Origin: Comamonas testosteroni
GTDB taxonomy: Bacteria; Pseudomonadota; Gammaproteobacteria; Burkholderiales; Burkholderiaceae_C
NCBI RefSeq assembly: GCF_003569915.1
Contig: NZ_KZ984458.1
Location: forward strand, 1-64,000
DNA: 64,000 bases
Direction: 5' to 3'
Position 1 is the first letter of the stretch; every line of letters begins with the position of its first letter. The notes beneath the pieces are model-generated. The model made no database searches, was not told the DNA's origin, and saw nothing but the letters and a program-made list of their open reading frames with translations. The position numbers and the translations under genes were made by a program. Below, piece after piece: positions 26,723 through 36,574 of this stretch.

Positions 26723-27847
26723 ATGACTTCTTCCGCCCCACAGAACACTGGCCGCAAGGCAGCCTCCGCTGATCAGCGTCTGCGCACGCTGGACAAGACC
26801 CGCATCGACGACACCCGCATCAAAATCGTGCGTCCGCTGCTCACTCCGGCATTGCTGGAGGAATGGCTGCCTGTCAGCGATGAGGCGCACCAGCTGGTCG
26901 AATCCAGCCGCGCCGCCATCTCGCGCGTGCTGCATGGGCAGGATGACCGGCTGGTCGTGGTGGTGGGGCCTTGCTCCATTCACGACCACGATCAGGCCAT
27001 GGATTACGCCCGTCAGCTCAAGGTGCAGGCCGATGCGCTCAAGGACGATCTGCTGATCGTCATGCGCGTCTACTTTGAAAAGCCGCGCACCACCGTGGGC
27101 TGGAAGGGCTATATCAACGACCCCTACCGGGATGGCAGCTTTGCCGTGAACGAAGGGCTGGAGCTGGCGCGCCGCCTGCTGCTGGATGTGCTGGAGCTGG
27201 GCCTGCCTGCGGGCACGGAGTTCCTCGACTTGCTGTCACCTCAATTCATCAGCGATCTGGTCAGCTGGGGCGCGATTGGCGCGCGCACGACGGAGAGCCA
27301 AAGCCACCGCCAGCTGGCCAGCGGTTTGAGCTGCCCGGTGGGCTTCAAGAACGGCACGGACGGCGGCGTGAAAGTGGCCAGCGACGCCATTCTGGCTGCG
27401 CAGTCATCGCACGCCTTCATGGGCATGACCAAGATGGGCCAGAGCGCGATTTTCGAGACACGTGGCAATCAGGATTGCCACATCATCTTGCGCGGTGGCA
27501 AGGCTCCGAATTACGACGCCGCCCATGTGCAAGCGGCTTGCGAGCTGCTGGAGAAATCCGGCCTTCAAGCGCAGGTGATGATTGACCTGTCCCACGCCAA
27601 CAGCAGCAAGCAGCACCGCCGCCAGATCGATGTGGCGACCGATGTGGCGCAGCAGGTGGCGGGTGGTGACAAGCGCATCACGGGCGTGATGATCGAGAGC
27701 CATATTCACGAAGGCCGTCAGGACATTGTGGAAGGCCAGGAGCTGCAATACGGTGTCTCGCTGACGGACGCCTGCATCAGCATGGAGCAGACCATTCCCG
27801 TGCTGCAGCAGCTGGCGCAGGCTGTGCGAGAACGCCGCGCAAAATAA
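26723..27847 (+). CDS. aroG: 3-deoxy-7-phosphoheptulonate synthase
   Basis: The 374-residue class I DAHP synthase makes the first shikimate-pathway intermediate from phosphoenolpyruvate and erythrose 4-phosphate. The core contains VVVVGPCSIHD near 76, MRVYFEKPRTTVGWKG near 113, GARTTESQSHR near 192, GFKNGTDG near 213, ILRGG near 256 and MIDLSHANSSKQ. This is the E. coli AroFGH type, usually feedback-inhibited by aromatic amino acids. Which one applies cannot be read from the sequence here. It has its own terminator. Confidence 0.96.
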   Translation: MTSSAPQNTGRKAASADQRLRTLDKTRIDDTRIKIVRPLLTPALLEEWLPVSDEAHQLVESSRAAISRVLHGQDDRLVVVVGPCSIHDHDQAMDYARQLKVQADALKDDLLIVMRVYFEKPRTTVGWKGYINDPYRDGSFAVNEGLELARRLLLDVLELGLPAGTEFLDLLSPQFISDLVSWGAIGARTTESQSHRQLASGLSCPVGFKNGTDGGVKVASDAILAAQSSHAFMGMTKMGQSAIFETRGNQDCHIILRGGKAPNYDAAHVQAACELLEKSGLQAQVMIDLSHANSSKQHRRQIDVATDVAQQVAGGDKRITGVMIESHIHEGRQDIVEGQELQYGVSLTDACISMEQTIPVLQQLAQAVRERRAK

Positions 27848-27890
27848 CCTGAACCGCAGGCAGCCACTGGCTGCGTGTTTATCCCAGGAC

Positions 27891-27933
27891 AAAGCCATTC
27901 TTCATGCGGAGCACGCTGAAGAATGGCTTTTTT
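27891..27933 (+). terminator. aroG terminator
   Basis: AAAGCCATTCTTC and GAAGAATGGCTTT form a 13-base stem around a 14-base loop and are followed by a T run. Confidence 0.9.
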
Positions 27934-28095
27934 GCTTCCAAATGGGGAGCTGTTCTCAGGCTGGTGATTGCTACTTTTCATTGCAATGCTTGATCTTGCG
28001 CCGCCTGAAGACATCGCTCATAGTGGCCGCAGGCAGAAGCCGCGGCTAGGCATTCTGTTGCAAATTCTGAGCAGAAAAATCGAAGGAGAGAATCC

Positions 28096-29259
28096 ATGGC
28101 TGCCAGGTATCCACCACGTCGCATGGCGACCATCGCGTTCACGATTGCGCTCACTGTGGCGCTGACGGGCTGTGGGGGTGTCAGTCCACCGCCGCCCCGC
28201 ACGCTCAACACCACACCCGAGCTGGAAGCCCTGGGCCAAAGCTGGGAAGAAGGTCTGGCCAAGGGCATGGCCATGCTCATTGTGGCAGGGCCCAAGATAC
28301 GCGCTGGTGATGAGCTGGGCAGCTTTCGCTCATGGCAGGGGGAGCAGCGCTTCTCGGCGCACAGCGTGTGGTCTAACGATCAACGAGTGCTCTCGCCGCG
28401 ATTTCCGCTGCAGCTGTCTAGCCACCAATATGGGAACGAAAACTACGTCGTGCTGATGCTCCCCGCGGGCATCTATGGGCTCAGCGATATTTTTGCGCAA
28501 CTGCCTGGCGTGCAGCTCAACGAAAAACTGGCACAGAAGCAGCCGCAAGATCGCGGCATAGGTACGGTGGAGTTTGCGCCGGGATCGTTTAGTGAGGTGG
28601 TTTATCAAACGACATGGAAGCGCCCGACCACGCAGCAAAAGCTGGTGGATCGCTGGTCTTGCGCAGCTGTGATTGCGGGCACCGACCAGTGTGTGAGCCA
28701 CCGAATGGATCGTGGCTATGAAACTCAGGTCAAGCCCGGCTATTACGACAAGGATCCGGCGGAGCTGCGCAGCAACCCCAATGCACTGGCGGTACGTGTG
28801 ACCTTGAAGAAACCACTGGCCCGCATCACGCTGGCACCGGGTGAAGTGGTGCTGACCGATGGCCTGATTTTTCGTCTGCCCAGCTTCATCGGTTTTGGCG
28901 AGCGGGCCTGCCTGGGTACCGACAAGAAAACGGTGCGCTGCGAACTTAACGGCGTGTCGGCACAGACCTTTCCCGCTAATCTGGATGTGATGAAAAATGA
29001 ACCGCTGCGCATGAACCATTCCACTTTTACGCACCTGTCGCAAGGCAAGTCTATGGACAGCGCCAAGGCCATGAACACGGGCGAGGATGTCAAGGTGGAG
29101 CTATGGAATTCGTACCGGGTCAGCACGCGCATGCATGCCGTGATTCAGCGCGCCGTGTACAAGCCGCTGCAGGTGCTGGCCAACCCCGATCCCGGCGTGG
29201 CCGTGGTGTGGAATGGCCAAGGCTTTGGCTACCGCGCAACGCCTGCGACGGTGGATTAA
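28096..29259 (+). CDS. Lipoprotein of unknown function (paralogue 1)
   Basis: This 387-residue protein has an N-terminal lipoprotein signal with lipobox LTGC near residue 26, so it is a membrane-anchored periplasmic or outer-membrane lipoprotein. I do not recognise the family. It is clearly related to the next gene: both have LGQ.WEEGL.KGMA, VLMLPAGIYG, GTVEF, ITLAPGEV, FIGFGERAC and TPATVD at the C terminus. Four Cys pair up in the same places in both (SCAAVIAGTDQC and ACLGTDKKTVRC), probably as disulfides. AAGGAGA is 7 bases before the ATG. The base composition is like the surroundings. Confidence 0.75.
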   Translation: MAARYPPRRMATIAFTIALTVALTGCGGVSPPPPRTLNTTPELEALGQSWEEGLAKGMAMLIVAGPKIRAGDELGSFRSWQGEQRFSAHSVWSNDQRVLSPRFPLQLSSHQYGNENYVVLMLPAGIYGLSDIFAQLPGVQLNEKLAQKQPQDRGIGTVEFAPGSFSEVVYQTTWKRPTTQQKLVDRWSCAAVIAGTDQCVSHRMDRGYETQVKPGYYDKDPAELRSNPNALAVRVTLKKPLARITLAPGEVVLTDGLIFRLPSFIGFGERACLGTDKKTVRCELNGVSAQTFPANLDVMKNEPLRMNHSTFTHLSQGKSMDSAKAMNTGEDVKVELWNSYRVSTRMHAVIQRAVYKPLQVLANPDPGVAVVWNGQGFGYRATPATVD

Positions 29260-29298
29260 AGGCCGATCCTGAGTCAAAGAATGAAGGAGGCCTTGGCG

Positions 29299-30441
29299 AT
29301 GCATGATGTGCTGTTTTCCAGACTGCGTTCAGGTGCGTTCGCCGGCGTGGTTGCGCTGCTGGCATCTGTGGTCCCGACCGCAAGTTCATCCAGAGAAGCG
29401 GCCTTGCCAGCTTCCGACCCCAAGCTGGAGCAACTGGGCCAGACCTGGGAAGAAGGCCTGAAAAAAGGCATGGCCCTGGTCATCATGGCCGCGCCCAGCG
29501 TGCCTGTGGGCAAGGAGCTGAGCGGGTTCGAGTTGGCCCTCAACATCTATTCAGGCAGTACGGTGTGGACTACGCCCACCGGTGGCCGTGCGCCTGCGGG
29601 CCTGCCGCTGCTGGTGGGGAGTTACGACAACGGGGACTATCTGGTCATGCTGCTGCCTGCAGGTACCTATGGCATGACTGAAATCTGGGCCCAGATGCCA
29701 GCGCGCAAGGTGACGGATCAAATCGCTACCAAAACACCCAAGACCCGCGAGCTGGGCACGGTGGAGTTTGGCCGCGGCACTTACACCGACGTGGTGTACC
29801 ACTCGGAATGGCGGCCACCCACCACCAAGGTGGTCCGTGAAAGAGTGCAGTACTGCACCTCGGTCTATGTCTACATGGGCGGCTGCGCCTATGTGCACAC
29901 CGATGTGGTGGACAAGGAGGTGCAGACGGCGCCGGGCTATAACGCGGTGGTTGGGGAAGAGCTTACGGACGACAACGCGCTGGGCATGCATGTCAAGCTG
30001 CGCAAGCCGCTGGCCAGCATCACGCTGGCGCCGGGCGAGGTGATTTTTACCGAGGGCCTTGCGTTTAGCTTGCCGGGCTTTATTGGCTTTGGCGAACGTG
30101 CCTGCCGCGAGACCGAAAAGAAAACCTTGCGCTGCGAATTGAATGGCGTGGCAGCGCAGACCATTCCGGTAGCCCCCGACGCTTTTCCTGCCAAGGAACC
30201 GCTGCGCATGCGCCCCTCAACCTACCGCCATCTGCGCACCGACCAACCGCTCGATACCTGGAAATCGATTCGCGGGCTCGATGCCGGCCCCGGCTATGCC
30301 GTCAGTGCCAGCATGCATGCTGTGCTGCAACGTGCGCAGTACCGGCCGCTGCAAATGCATGCCCAGCAAAGCTCCAAAGTGCTCACCGGCTGGCGCGGCA
30401 AGGGTTATCTGGTGCAGCTAACTCCGGCGACGGTGGATTGA
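29299..30441 (+). CDS. Secreted protein of unknown function (paralogue 2)
   Basis: This 380-residue paralogue of the preceding gene has a Sec signal (FAGVVALLASVVPTASS) but no lipobox Cys, so it should be free in the periplasm. It shares the whole layout, including the Cys pairs (YCTSVYVYMGGC and ACRETEKKTLRC) and the end TPATVD. The ATG at 29299 is chosen over 29281 because GGAGG at 29286-29290 then stands 8 bases before it. The 39-base gap implies one transcript with paralogue 1. No function can be assigned. Confidence 0.72.
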   Translation: MHDVLFSRLRSGAFAGVVALLASVVPTASSSREAALPASDPKLEQLGQTWEEGLKKGMALVIMAAPSVPVGKELSGFELALNIYSGSTVWTTPTGGRAPAGLPLLVGSYDNGDYLVMLLPAGTYGMTEIWAQMPARKVTDQIATKTPKTRELGTVEFGRGTYTDVVYHSEWRPPTTKVVRERVQYCTSVYVYMGGCAYVHTDVVDKEVQTAPGYNAVVGEELTDDNALGMHVKLRKPLASITLAPGEVIFTEGLAFSLPGFIGFGERACRETEKKTLRCELNGVAAQTIPVAPDAFPAKEPLRMRPSTYRHLRTDQPLDTWKSIRGLDAGPGYAVSASMHAVLQRAQYRPLQMHAQQSSKVLTGWRGKGYLVQLTPATVD

Positions 30442-30462
30442 GTGTCGCGCAGAATTTATGGT

Positions 30463-30510
30463 GTTTTCGGGCTCTAGTCTAGAAATATCAAGCGCTTATA
30501 GCTATTGTTT
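30463..30510 (-). repeat. Dispersed palindromic repeat copy, minus orientation
   Basis: Read on the minus strand it runs AACAATAGCTATAAGCGCTT to CTAGAGCCCGAAAAC, matching the TAGCT start, AGCGCTT core and CTAGAGGCC-AAA end of the family. It lies directly behind the stop codon of the GNAT gene. Confidence 0.6.
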
Positions 30511-31029
30511 TTATAGTTCCAGCGTCAGCCGCAGCATGTCCTTGTGCTGCACACCGCGTTCCCACAGGGCGGTGGTGTAGTTGAGCAGAAAGAAGTCTCG
30601 CTCGATGTCGGTGACGCGAAAGCCAACGCGCTGGTAAAACAGTAGCTGATCGCCAAAGCTGCCCGTGCCTACCTGCAGCACCTTGGCGCCAAGAGCACGC
30701 AACTCGCGGATGGCGCGATGCAGCAGTGCAGAACCAATGCCATTGCGCTGCCAGGCTGGGGCCACGGCCATATTCATAAGCTCCCAGGTCTGCGCGCCAT
30801 CGCTTTTGGGTTGCAGCACGCAAACGCCAATCAGCGCACCCAGACCGCTGGGTGTGAACTGCGCAGTCTGCCGAGCGGCAAAGCAGGTCGAGCCTTCCAG
30901 ATAGCGTTTGACTTTTTCGCGCGAGGGATCGGCCAGCAGCAGCAGCGGCCAGGGCGCTTCTGCCGGGTTCATGGGCGTGATATGCCAGGCGGCGGGGCGG
31001 CTGGAATCGGAGAGCTTGGATGTACTCAT
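30511..31029 (-). CDS. GNAT family N-acetyltransferase
   Basis: The 172-residue protein has the acetyl-CoA-binding motif AVAPAWQRNGIGSALLHRAI near residues 85-105 (the R/Q-x-x-G-x-G/A type) and FYQRVGFRV near 134, typical for the fourth strand and helix of GNAT enzymes. The N-terminal 20 residues are variable. The acceptor is unknown. The gene is isolated, with a repeat at its 3' end. Confidence 0.88.
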   Translation of the reverse strand: MSTSKLSDSSRPAAWHITPMNPAEAPWPLLLLADPSREKVKRYLEGSTCFAARQTAQFTPSGLGALIGVCVLQPKSDGAQTWELMNMAVAPAWQRNGIGSALLHRAIRELRALGAKVLQVGTGSFGDQLLFYQRVGFRVTDIERDFFLLNYTTALWERGVQHKDMLRLTLEL

Positions 31030-31316
31030 GCAGCCTCCCGAGACAGAAAAAGGGGCGCGCGGTCATGGCTGCCTGGCAGGGTGATGGCATTCATGGGATG
31101 GCCCAGAGTCCTGGTCATCTGCTGCAAACCTCGATCACACACCATTTCCGCTTTCCGCCAGCCAGTTGCTTGTGCTGGCCATTTGTATTGTCAACAAACC
31201 ATAGCGTAGCAGCCGGTGCATAAACCGGGTGGCTTACTGGCGAATCGGCGCTGGATCAGATCAATCTGCTTGCAGGAATCACGCAAAAACAGACGCAATC
31301 AATGGCTGAAGGTGTG

Positions 31317-31331
31317 CAATCTGCCAGATTG
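31317..31331. promoter_or_regulatory. Perfect inverted repeat, possible operator
   Basis: CAATCTG-C-CAGATTG is a perfect 7-1-7 palindrome 46 bases before the -35 element at 31377. The half-site CAATCTG occurs again near 31262 and 31366, so three half-sites lie within about 110 bases upstream of this promoter. From 31030 to about 31260 I see nothing else. Confidence 0.45.
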
Positions 31332-31376
31332 TTGCAGGATGATGAATGCCATTGCCGGCTGAGAGCAATCTGGCGT

Positions 31377-31405
31377 TTGTCAAAAAGCGGATAGTGGTTT
31401 ATACT
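31377..31405 (+). promoter_or_regulatory. Sigma-70 type promoter of a small transcription unit
   Basis: TTGTCA and TATACT are separated by exactly 17 bases, close to the consensus. Transcription should begin near 31412, just before the palindromic stretch GGGTTAACCC at 31415. The predicted transcript to the terminator at 31633 is about 220 bases. Confidence 0.7.
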
Positions 31406-31511
31406 TAGAAGCAAGGGTTAACCCTTAAGGTTTAACCCGGTGTTGGCAGTGCTTGAGATGCGTACTGTCCATCGCTTGAAGTGCATCTCTTGAGTCCATA
31501 GAAAGTTCATC

Positions 31512-31589
31512 ATGCGCCAAGCTATCAATTCCCTGATCGAGTTCATCCAGGAAGCTCGCGAGTTCCATCTGGATCTGGCAAACCAGTAA
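31512..31589 (+). CDS. Small protein of 25 residues, or small RNA with an ORF
   Basis: A 25-codon frame starts MRQAINSLIEFIQEA and ends LDLANQ before TAA. It would form one amphipathic helix with hydrophobic I, L and F residues on one face and E/R on the other, and has no membrane signal. It sits between a good promoter (31377-31405) and a terminator (31608-31633), with a leader that can fold (GAGATGC at 31455 with GCATCTC at 31483). The ribosome binding site GAAAG is weak. It could be a small regulatory protein, a leader peptide or part of a dual-function sRNA. I know no family for it. Confidence 0.5.
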   Translation: MRQAINSLIEFIQEAREFHLDLANQ

Positions 31590-31607
31590 ACCCACTGGTT
31601 GAGAAAC

Positions 31608-31633
31608 AGCCGCCGATTGAGGCGGCTTTTTTT
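31608..31633 (+). terminator. Terminator of the small transcription unit
   Basis: AGCCGCC-GATTGA-GGCGGCT is followed by seven T. It lies 19 bases past the 25-codon frame and 28 bases before the convergent ureG stop. Confidence 0.92.
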
Positions 31634-31660
31634 CGTCTGTACTGTGGCCCAAGCTAGGGC

Positions 31661-32323
31661 TCAGGCAACCAGCAAACCCTGCTTTTCAATAAACGCCACC
31701 ACTTCGTCCAGTCCGTCGAGGGTCTTGAGGTTGGTCATCACAAAAGGCTTGAGCCCCTTGGGTGTTGTGCGCTGCTTGATGGTGTCGCTGCGCATGATGT
31801 CCAGATTGGCTCCCACATGCGGGGCCAGATCGGTCTTGTTGATGACGAACAGATCACTCTTGGTGATGCCGGGGCCGCCCTTGCGCGGGATCTTTTCGCC
31901 AGCGGCCACATCGATCACATAAATCGTCAAGTCCGACAACTCAGGGCTGAAGGTCGCAGCCAGGTTGTCCCCCCCCGATTCGATAAAGACGATATCGGCA
32001 TCAGGAAAGTCCTTGAGCATGCGGTCAATCGCTTCCAGATTGATGGAGGCGTCTTCGCGAATGGCGGTGTGCGGGCAGCCGCCAGTCTCCACACCCATGA
32101 TGCGCTCGGCCGGCAGCGCGCCGCTGATGGTCAGCAGGCGCTGGTCTTCCTTGGTGTAGATATCGTTGGTGATGGCAATCAGGTCCCACTTATCGCGCAT
32201 GGCTTTGCACAGCATTTCCAGAATCGTGGTCTTGCCGGAGCCGACCGGCCCGCCAATGCCTACGCGCAGCGGTGGCAGTTTTTTGGTGCGGTTGGGGATG
32301 TGGTGCAGTGCGGTGGTGTTCAT
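31661..32323 (-). CDS. ureG: Urease accessory GTPase UreG
   Basis: The 220-residue SIMIBI-class GTPase is needed to load nickel into urease. It has the P-loop [12 protein letters not shown] near residues 22-33, the metal-binding Cys-Pro-His motif in [17 protein letters not shown], the conserved [15 protein letters not shown] and the guanine-specificity motif [11 protein letters not shown]. The length is normal. It is the last gene of the ureE-smr-ureF-ureG group and overlaps ureF by 4 bases. Confidence 0.97.
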   Translation of the reverse strand: MNTTALHHIPNRTKKLPPLRVGIGGPVGSGKTTILEMLCKAMRDKWDLIAITNDIYTKEDQRLLTISGALPAERIMGVETGGCPHTAIREDASINLEAIDRMLKDFPDADIVFIESGGDNLAATFSPELSDLTIYVIDVAAGEKIPRKGGPGITKSDLFVINKTDLAPHVGANLDIMRSDTIKQRTTPKGLKPFVMTNLKTLDGLDEVVAFIEKQGLLVA

Positions 32324-33030
32324 GATCGGAAGAGGCGTGAATACTGGTGTTCATGCTGGGCCGACAGAATGGCCAGCATGGGCGAAAAGGCTTGGCGGCC
32401 ATGGTCTGGCAAGGCCAGCGCATGGTCTACCGCCTGCGGAATTTCTTGCGTCAGCCGCGCCAGAATGCGCTGGCCGGCACTCTGGCCCAGTGGCACGGCC
32501 TTGATGGCGGCTTGCACCATGTTCTCGGCCCAGCCAAAGGCATAGGCCAGTAGCGCATCGCGGCCTGATGCGCCCGTGCAATGCGCGGCGAACGAGAAGG
32601 CGATGGGATAGCTCGCATCCTGTGCGCCCAGCCAGGCGATGGTGGCTTGCAGCACTGCATCATCGGCATGGCGGTTCTTGAGCCAGTCCACCAGCGAGCG
32701 GCCCATTTGCTCGGTCTGCAGCCGCAGCTCGCTGGTCTCGCGCGTGCTGCGCACCCATTGGTTCAGCGCTGCAATGCGCTCGCGGTCATCGCGTTGCCAG
32801 GCCTGCGCCGCTTGCGCAATCACCGCCATATCGCCGCGCGACTGGGTCAGGTGCAACTGCTGCACCAGCCAGTTGGATGCTTCTTTTTCTGTAGTGACCA
32901 GCGCAGCATTGATGGCGGCTTCCAGCCCTTCGGAGTACGAAAAGCCACCAATCGGCAAGGCAGGCGATGCCAGCCACATCAGCTGCAAAAAACTGCTGGG
33001 TGCAAGCTGTAGTGGCGCGCTGCTGCTCAT
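32320..33030 (-). CDS. ureF: Urease accessory protein UreF
   Basis: The 236-residue all-helical accessory protein forms the UreD/UreF/UreG complex that guides nickel and carbon dioxide to the urease active site. Family landmarks are [24 protein letters not shown] [19 protein letters not shown] near residue 20, SRGDMAVI, the [14 protein letters not shown] region and the C-terminal [20 protein letters not shown]. Its start overlaps the stop of the SMR gene, and its end overlaps ureG, showing one tightly coupled operon. Confidence 0.95.
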   Translation of the reverse strand: MSSSAPLQLAPSSFLQLMWLASPALPIGGFSYSEGLEAAINAALVTTEKEASNWLVQQLHLTQSRGDMAVIAQAAQAWQRDDRERIAALNQWVRSTRETSELRLQTEQMGRSLVDWLKNRHADDAVLQATIAWLGAQDASYPIAFSFAAHCTGASGRDALLAYAFGWAENMVQAAIKAVPLGQSAGQRILARLTQEIPQAVDHALALPDHGRQAFSPMLAILSAQHEHQYSRLFRS

Positions 33031-33359
33031 GCGGGTTCCCCGCGCAGGCTCAAAAATTTGAGTCCCACAATGCCTATCACAATCATGCCAAAGCAGGCCA
33101 TGCGGGCGAGGCTGCGGTCTTCGTCCAGAAACACCATGCCGTAGATGGCGGTGCCCACAGCGCCAATCCCCACCCAGACCGCGTAGGCCGTACCGACCGG
33201 AATGCTGCGCGTGGCCAGCGACAGCAAATACATGCTGGCCGCGATAAAGGCCGCGCAGAACAGACTGGGCAGCAGGCGCGTAAAACCTTCGGTGCGCGGC
33301 ATGGCTGCGGCGTAGAAAATTTCACACAGCCCGGCAGCGATCAGAAACAGCCAGTTCAT
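33027..33359 (-). CDS. SMR family transporter (Gdx-like) inside the urease operon
   Basis: The 110-residue protein has four membrane helices and the SMR pattern: coupling Glu13 ([14 protein letters not shown]), [28 protein letters not shown] and GIVGLKFLS. The [14 protein letters not shown] loop is of Gdx type, but the residues after Glu13 (IFYA instead of VVWA) and the PRTEGFT stretch (KQSNGFT in the other copy) differ from the riboswitch-controlled copy at 26358. ATG 33359 overlaps the ureE stop (ATGA), and its own end overlaps ureF, so it is translated together with urease maturation genes. The likely substrate is guanidinium or a related cation, which is inference. Confidence 0.88.
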   Translation of the reverse strand: MNWLFLIAAGLCEIFYAAAMPRTEGFTRLLPSLFCAAFIAASMYLLSLATRSIPVGTAYAVWVGIGAVGTAIYGMVFLDEDRSLARMACFGMIVIGIVGLKFLSLRGEPA

Positions 33360-33925
33360 CCGTGCTTGCACTTTCCATGGCTGTGATCGAGGTCATGTGA
33401 GTGCTCATGGCTATGCTCGTGTCCGTGGCTATGACTGTGCGCATGGTGGCTATGCCCGTCGTTGGTCACATGGCCGCCATAAGCGCCGCCTTCGGGCTCA
33501 AACGGCATATCGGCCTCCACCACCGTCATATGCATGCTGCGCAGCATATCGGCCAGCACATGGTCGGGCTCGATCTTCAGGTGGTCGGGCTGCAGCTCAA
33601 TCGGCACATGACGGTTACCCAGATGGTAGGCCGCGCGCATCAGATCAAAGGGCGTGCCGTGCTCGGCGCAAGCGGTGATATGCAGCACTTTTTGCGGTGC
33701 GGCCAGCACGCGGATCAGCGAGCCATCTTCGGCCACCAGTACATCGCCGCCGCGCACGGCCTGGCCGCGTGGCAGGAAGATGGCCAGCTCGCGGCCCTGG
33801 CTGTCGGTGGCGGCAAAGCGGGATTTCTGGCGCACATCCCAGTCCAGCTCTACCGTTGCAGCACGTTTAAGAATGACGGGCGAAAGACCTTGGCCTTGCA
33901 CCAGCAGTTTGTTGGCTGTCAGCAT
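33356..33925 (-). CDS. ureE: Urease accessory nickel chaperone UreE
   Basis: The 189-residue metallochaperone has an N-terminal peptide-binding domain (ELDWDVRQKSRFAATDSQGRE-like region at about 28-45, FLPRGQAVRGGDVL) and a metal-binding domain with AYHLGNRHVPIELQPDHL, where His near 103 binds nickel. The C-terminal tail of about 35 residues is His-rich (HSHHAHSHSHGHEHSHEHSH), which suits it for nickel storage. It is the first gene of the ureE-smr-ureF-ureG unit. Because an opposite-strand gene separates it from ureC, it probably has its own promoter in 33926-34017. Confidence 0.96.
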   Translation of the reverse strand: MLTANKLLVQGQGLSPVILKRAATVELDWDVRQKSRFAATDSQGRELAIFLPRGQAVRGGDVLVAEDGSLIRVLAAPQKVLHITACAEHGTPFDLMRAAYHLGNRHVPIELQPDHLKIEPDHVLADMLRSMHMTVVEADMPFEPEGGAYGGHVTNDGHSHHAHSHSHGHEHSHEHSHDLDHSHGKCKHG

Positions 33926-33949
33926 GGAGAACTCAATTTCAATATTTGA

Positions 33950-34015
33950 GGCTCAAACCAGATTGGTGCGCATATTGCATGTCTTGCGCATCTCTGTGAT
34001 TTGAAGGTTTGAGCC
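33950..34015. promoter_or_regulatory. Inverted repeat spanning the divergent ureE promoter region
   Basis: GGCTCAAACC at 33950-33959 and its exact reverse complement GGTTTGAGCC at 34006-34015 lie 46 bases apart, one near each of the two divergent start codons (ureE at 33925 and the plus-strand gene at 34018). They could be twin operator sites of one regulator acting on both promoters, or could fold at each 5' leader. No sigma-54 consensus was found here. Confidence 0.5.
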
Positions 34016-34017
34016 AG

Positions 34018-34535
34018 ATGACTACTTTGGAAGCTTTTGCGGAAATGGACGCGCCAACTTCTTTGCATGATTCGCCTGCCAGCTGGCAAGGTTGCGGCGC
34101 TGCCTATGTGGCGGTGTATGGCACTTTGCGCGCTGGCGGCATCAACGATATTGCCAAGCTCAAGCCCGGTATTGCCTGCATGGGAAAGACGCAGCTGACG
34201 GGCACTTTGCATGATCTGGGCTGGTACCCCGGCCTGACACTGCAAGGCTCGCAAGCGGTACTGGCCGAGGTCTACCCCATGGACAGTGCGTTGGAGCAGG
34301 CCATGGACCGCACCGAAGGTTTGTGGCCTGAAGACATGGGCGAGTACACCAAACGCATTCTGACCTTGCCCGTGATGTTGACAGCAGGCGGCCAGCAGCC
34401 CGTCACGCTGCTGGTCTATGAAGCCTTGCCCGCAACCGTGGCTGCCGCGCCAGAGATTGCTGTGAGCGACTGGCTGGCATGGTTTGAGGGCAAAGGTATT
34501 CAGCATCCGGACACTGCGTTTCAGCTCAACACCGC

Positions 34536-34551
<16 letters not shown>
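34018..34551 (+). CDS. Gamma-glutamylcyclotransferase family protein
   Basis: The 177-residue protein has the AIG2/GGCT fold signature [13 protein letters not shown] near residues 30-43, with the YGSL/YGTL loop that holds the gamma-glutamyl group, and a conserved acidic residue in MDRTEGL near 97 as possible catalytic Glu. The ATG at 34018 has GAAGG 10 bases upstream. It lies on the strand opposite to the urease genes, between ureC and ureE, and its last 16 bases overlap the end of ureC. The substrate is unknown. Members act on glutathione breakdown or gamma-glutamylamines. Confidence 0.85.
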
Positions 34552-36254
<1,703 letters not shown>

Positions 36255-36255
36255 G

Positions 36256-36561
36256 TCAGAGCGCTCCTTGGACCAGGCCGCGAAAGCCGTAAATCTGGCG
36301 GTTACCGCCGATGTCGACCAGCTCCACCGTGCGTTGTTGGCCCGGCTCAAAGCGCACGGCCATGCCGCTGGCGATATTCAGGCGCATGCCGTGTGCGGCG
36401 TTGCGGTCAAAGGACAAGCCCGCATTGGTCTCGGCAAAGTGGTAGTGCGAGCCGACCTGAATCGGCCGGTCACTCGCATTGCTCACCACCAGCGTGATGG
36501 TGCGGCGGCCGGGGTTCAGGGTATGCGCACCCTCGTCAAGAAGCAGTTCACCGGGGATCAT
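36256..36561 (-). CDS. ureB: Urease beta subunit UreB
   Basis: The 101-residue structural subunit starts [11 protein letters not shown], the usual beginning, and contains [44 protein letters not shown] and the end [11 protein letters not shown]. It packs against UreC in the trimeric urease. A longer frame up to 36627 has no conserved residues. It sits between ureJ and ureC, with a 13-base gap to ureJ. Confidence 0.97.
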   Translation of the reverse strand: MIPGELLLDEGAHTLNPGRRTITLVVSNASDRPIQVGSHYHFAETNAGLSFDRNAAHGMRLNIASGMAVRFEPGQQRTVELVDIGGNRQIYGFRGLVQGAL

Positions 36562-36574
36562 GTGGTGCTCCGAT

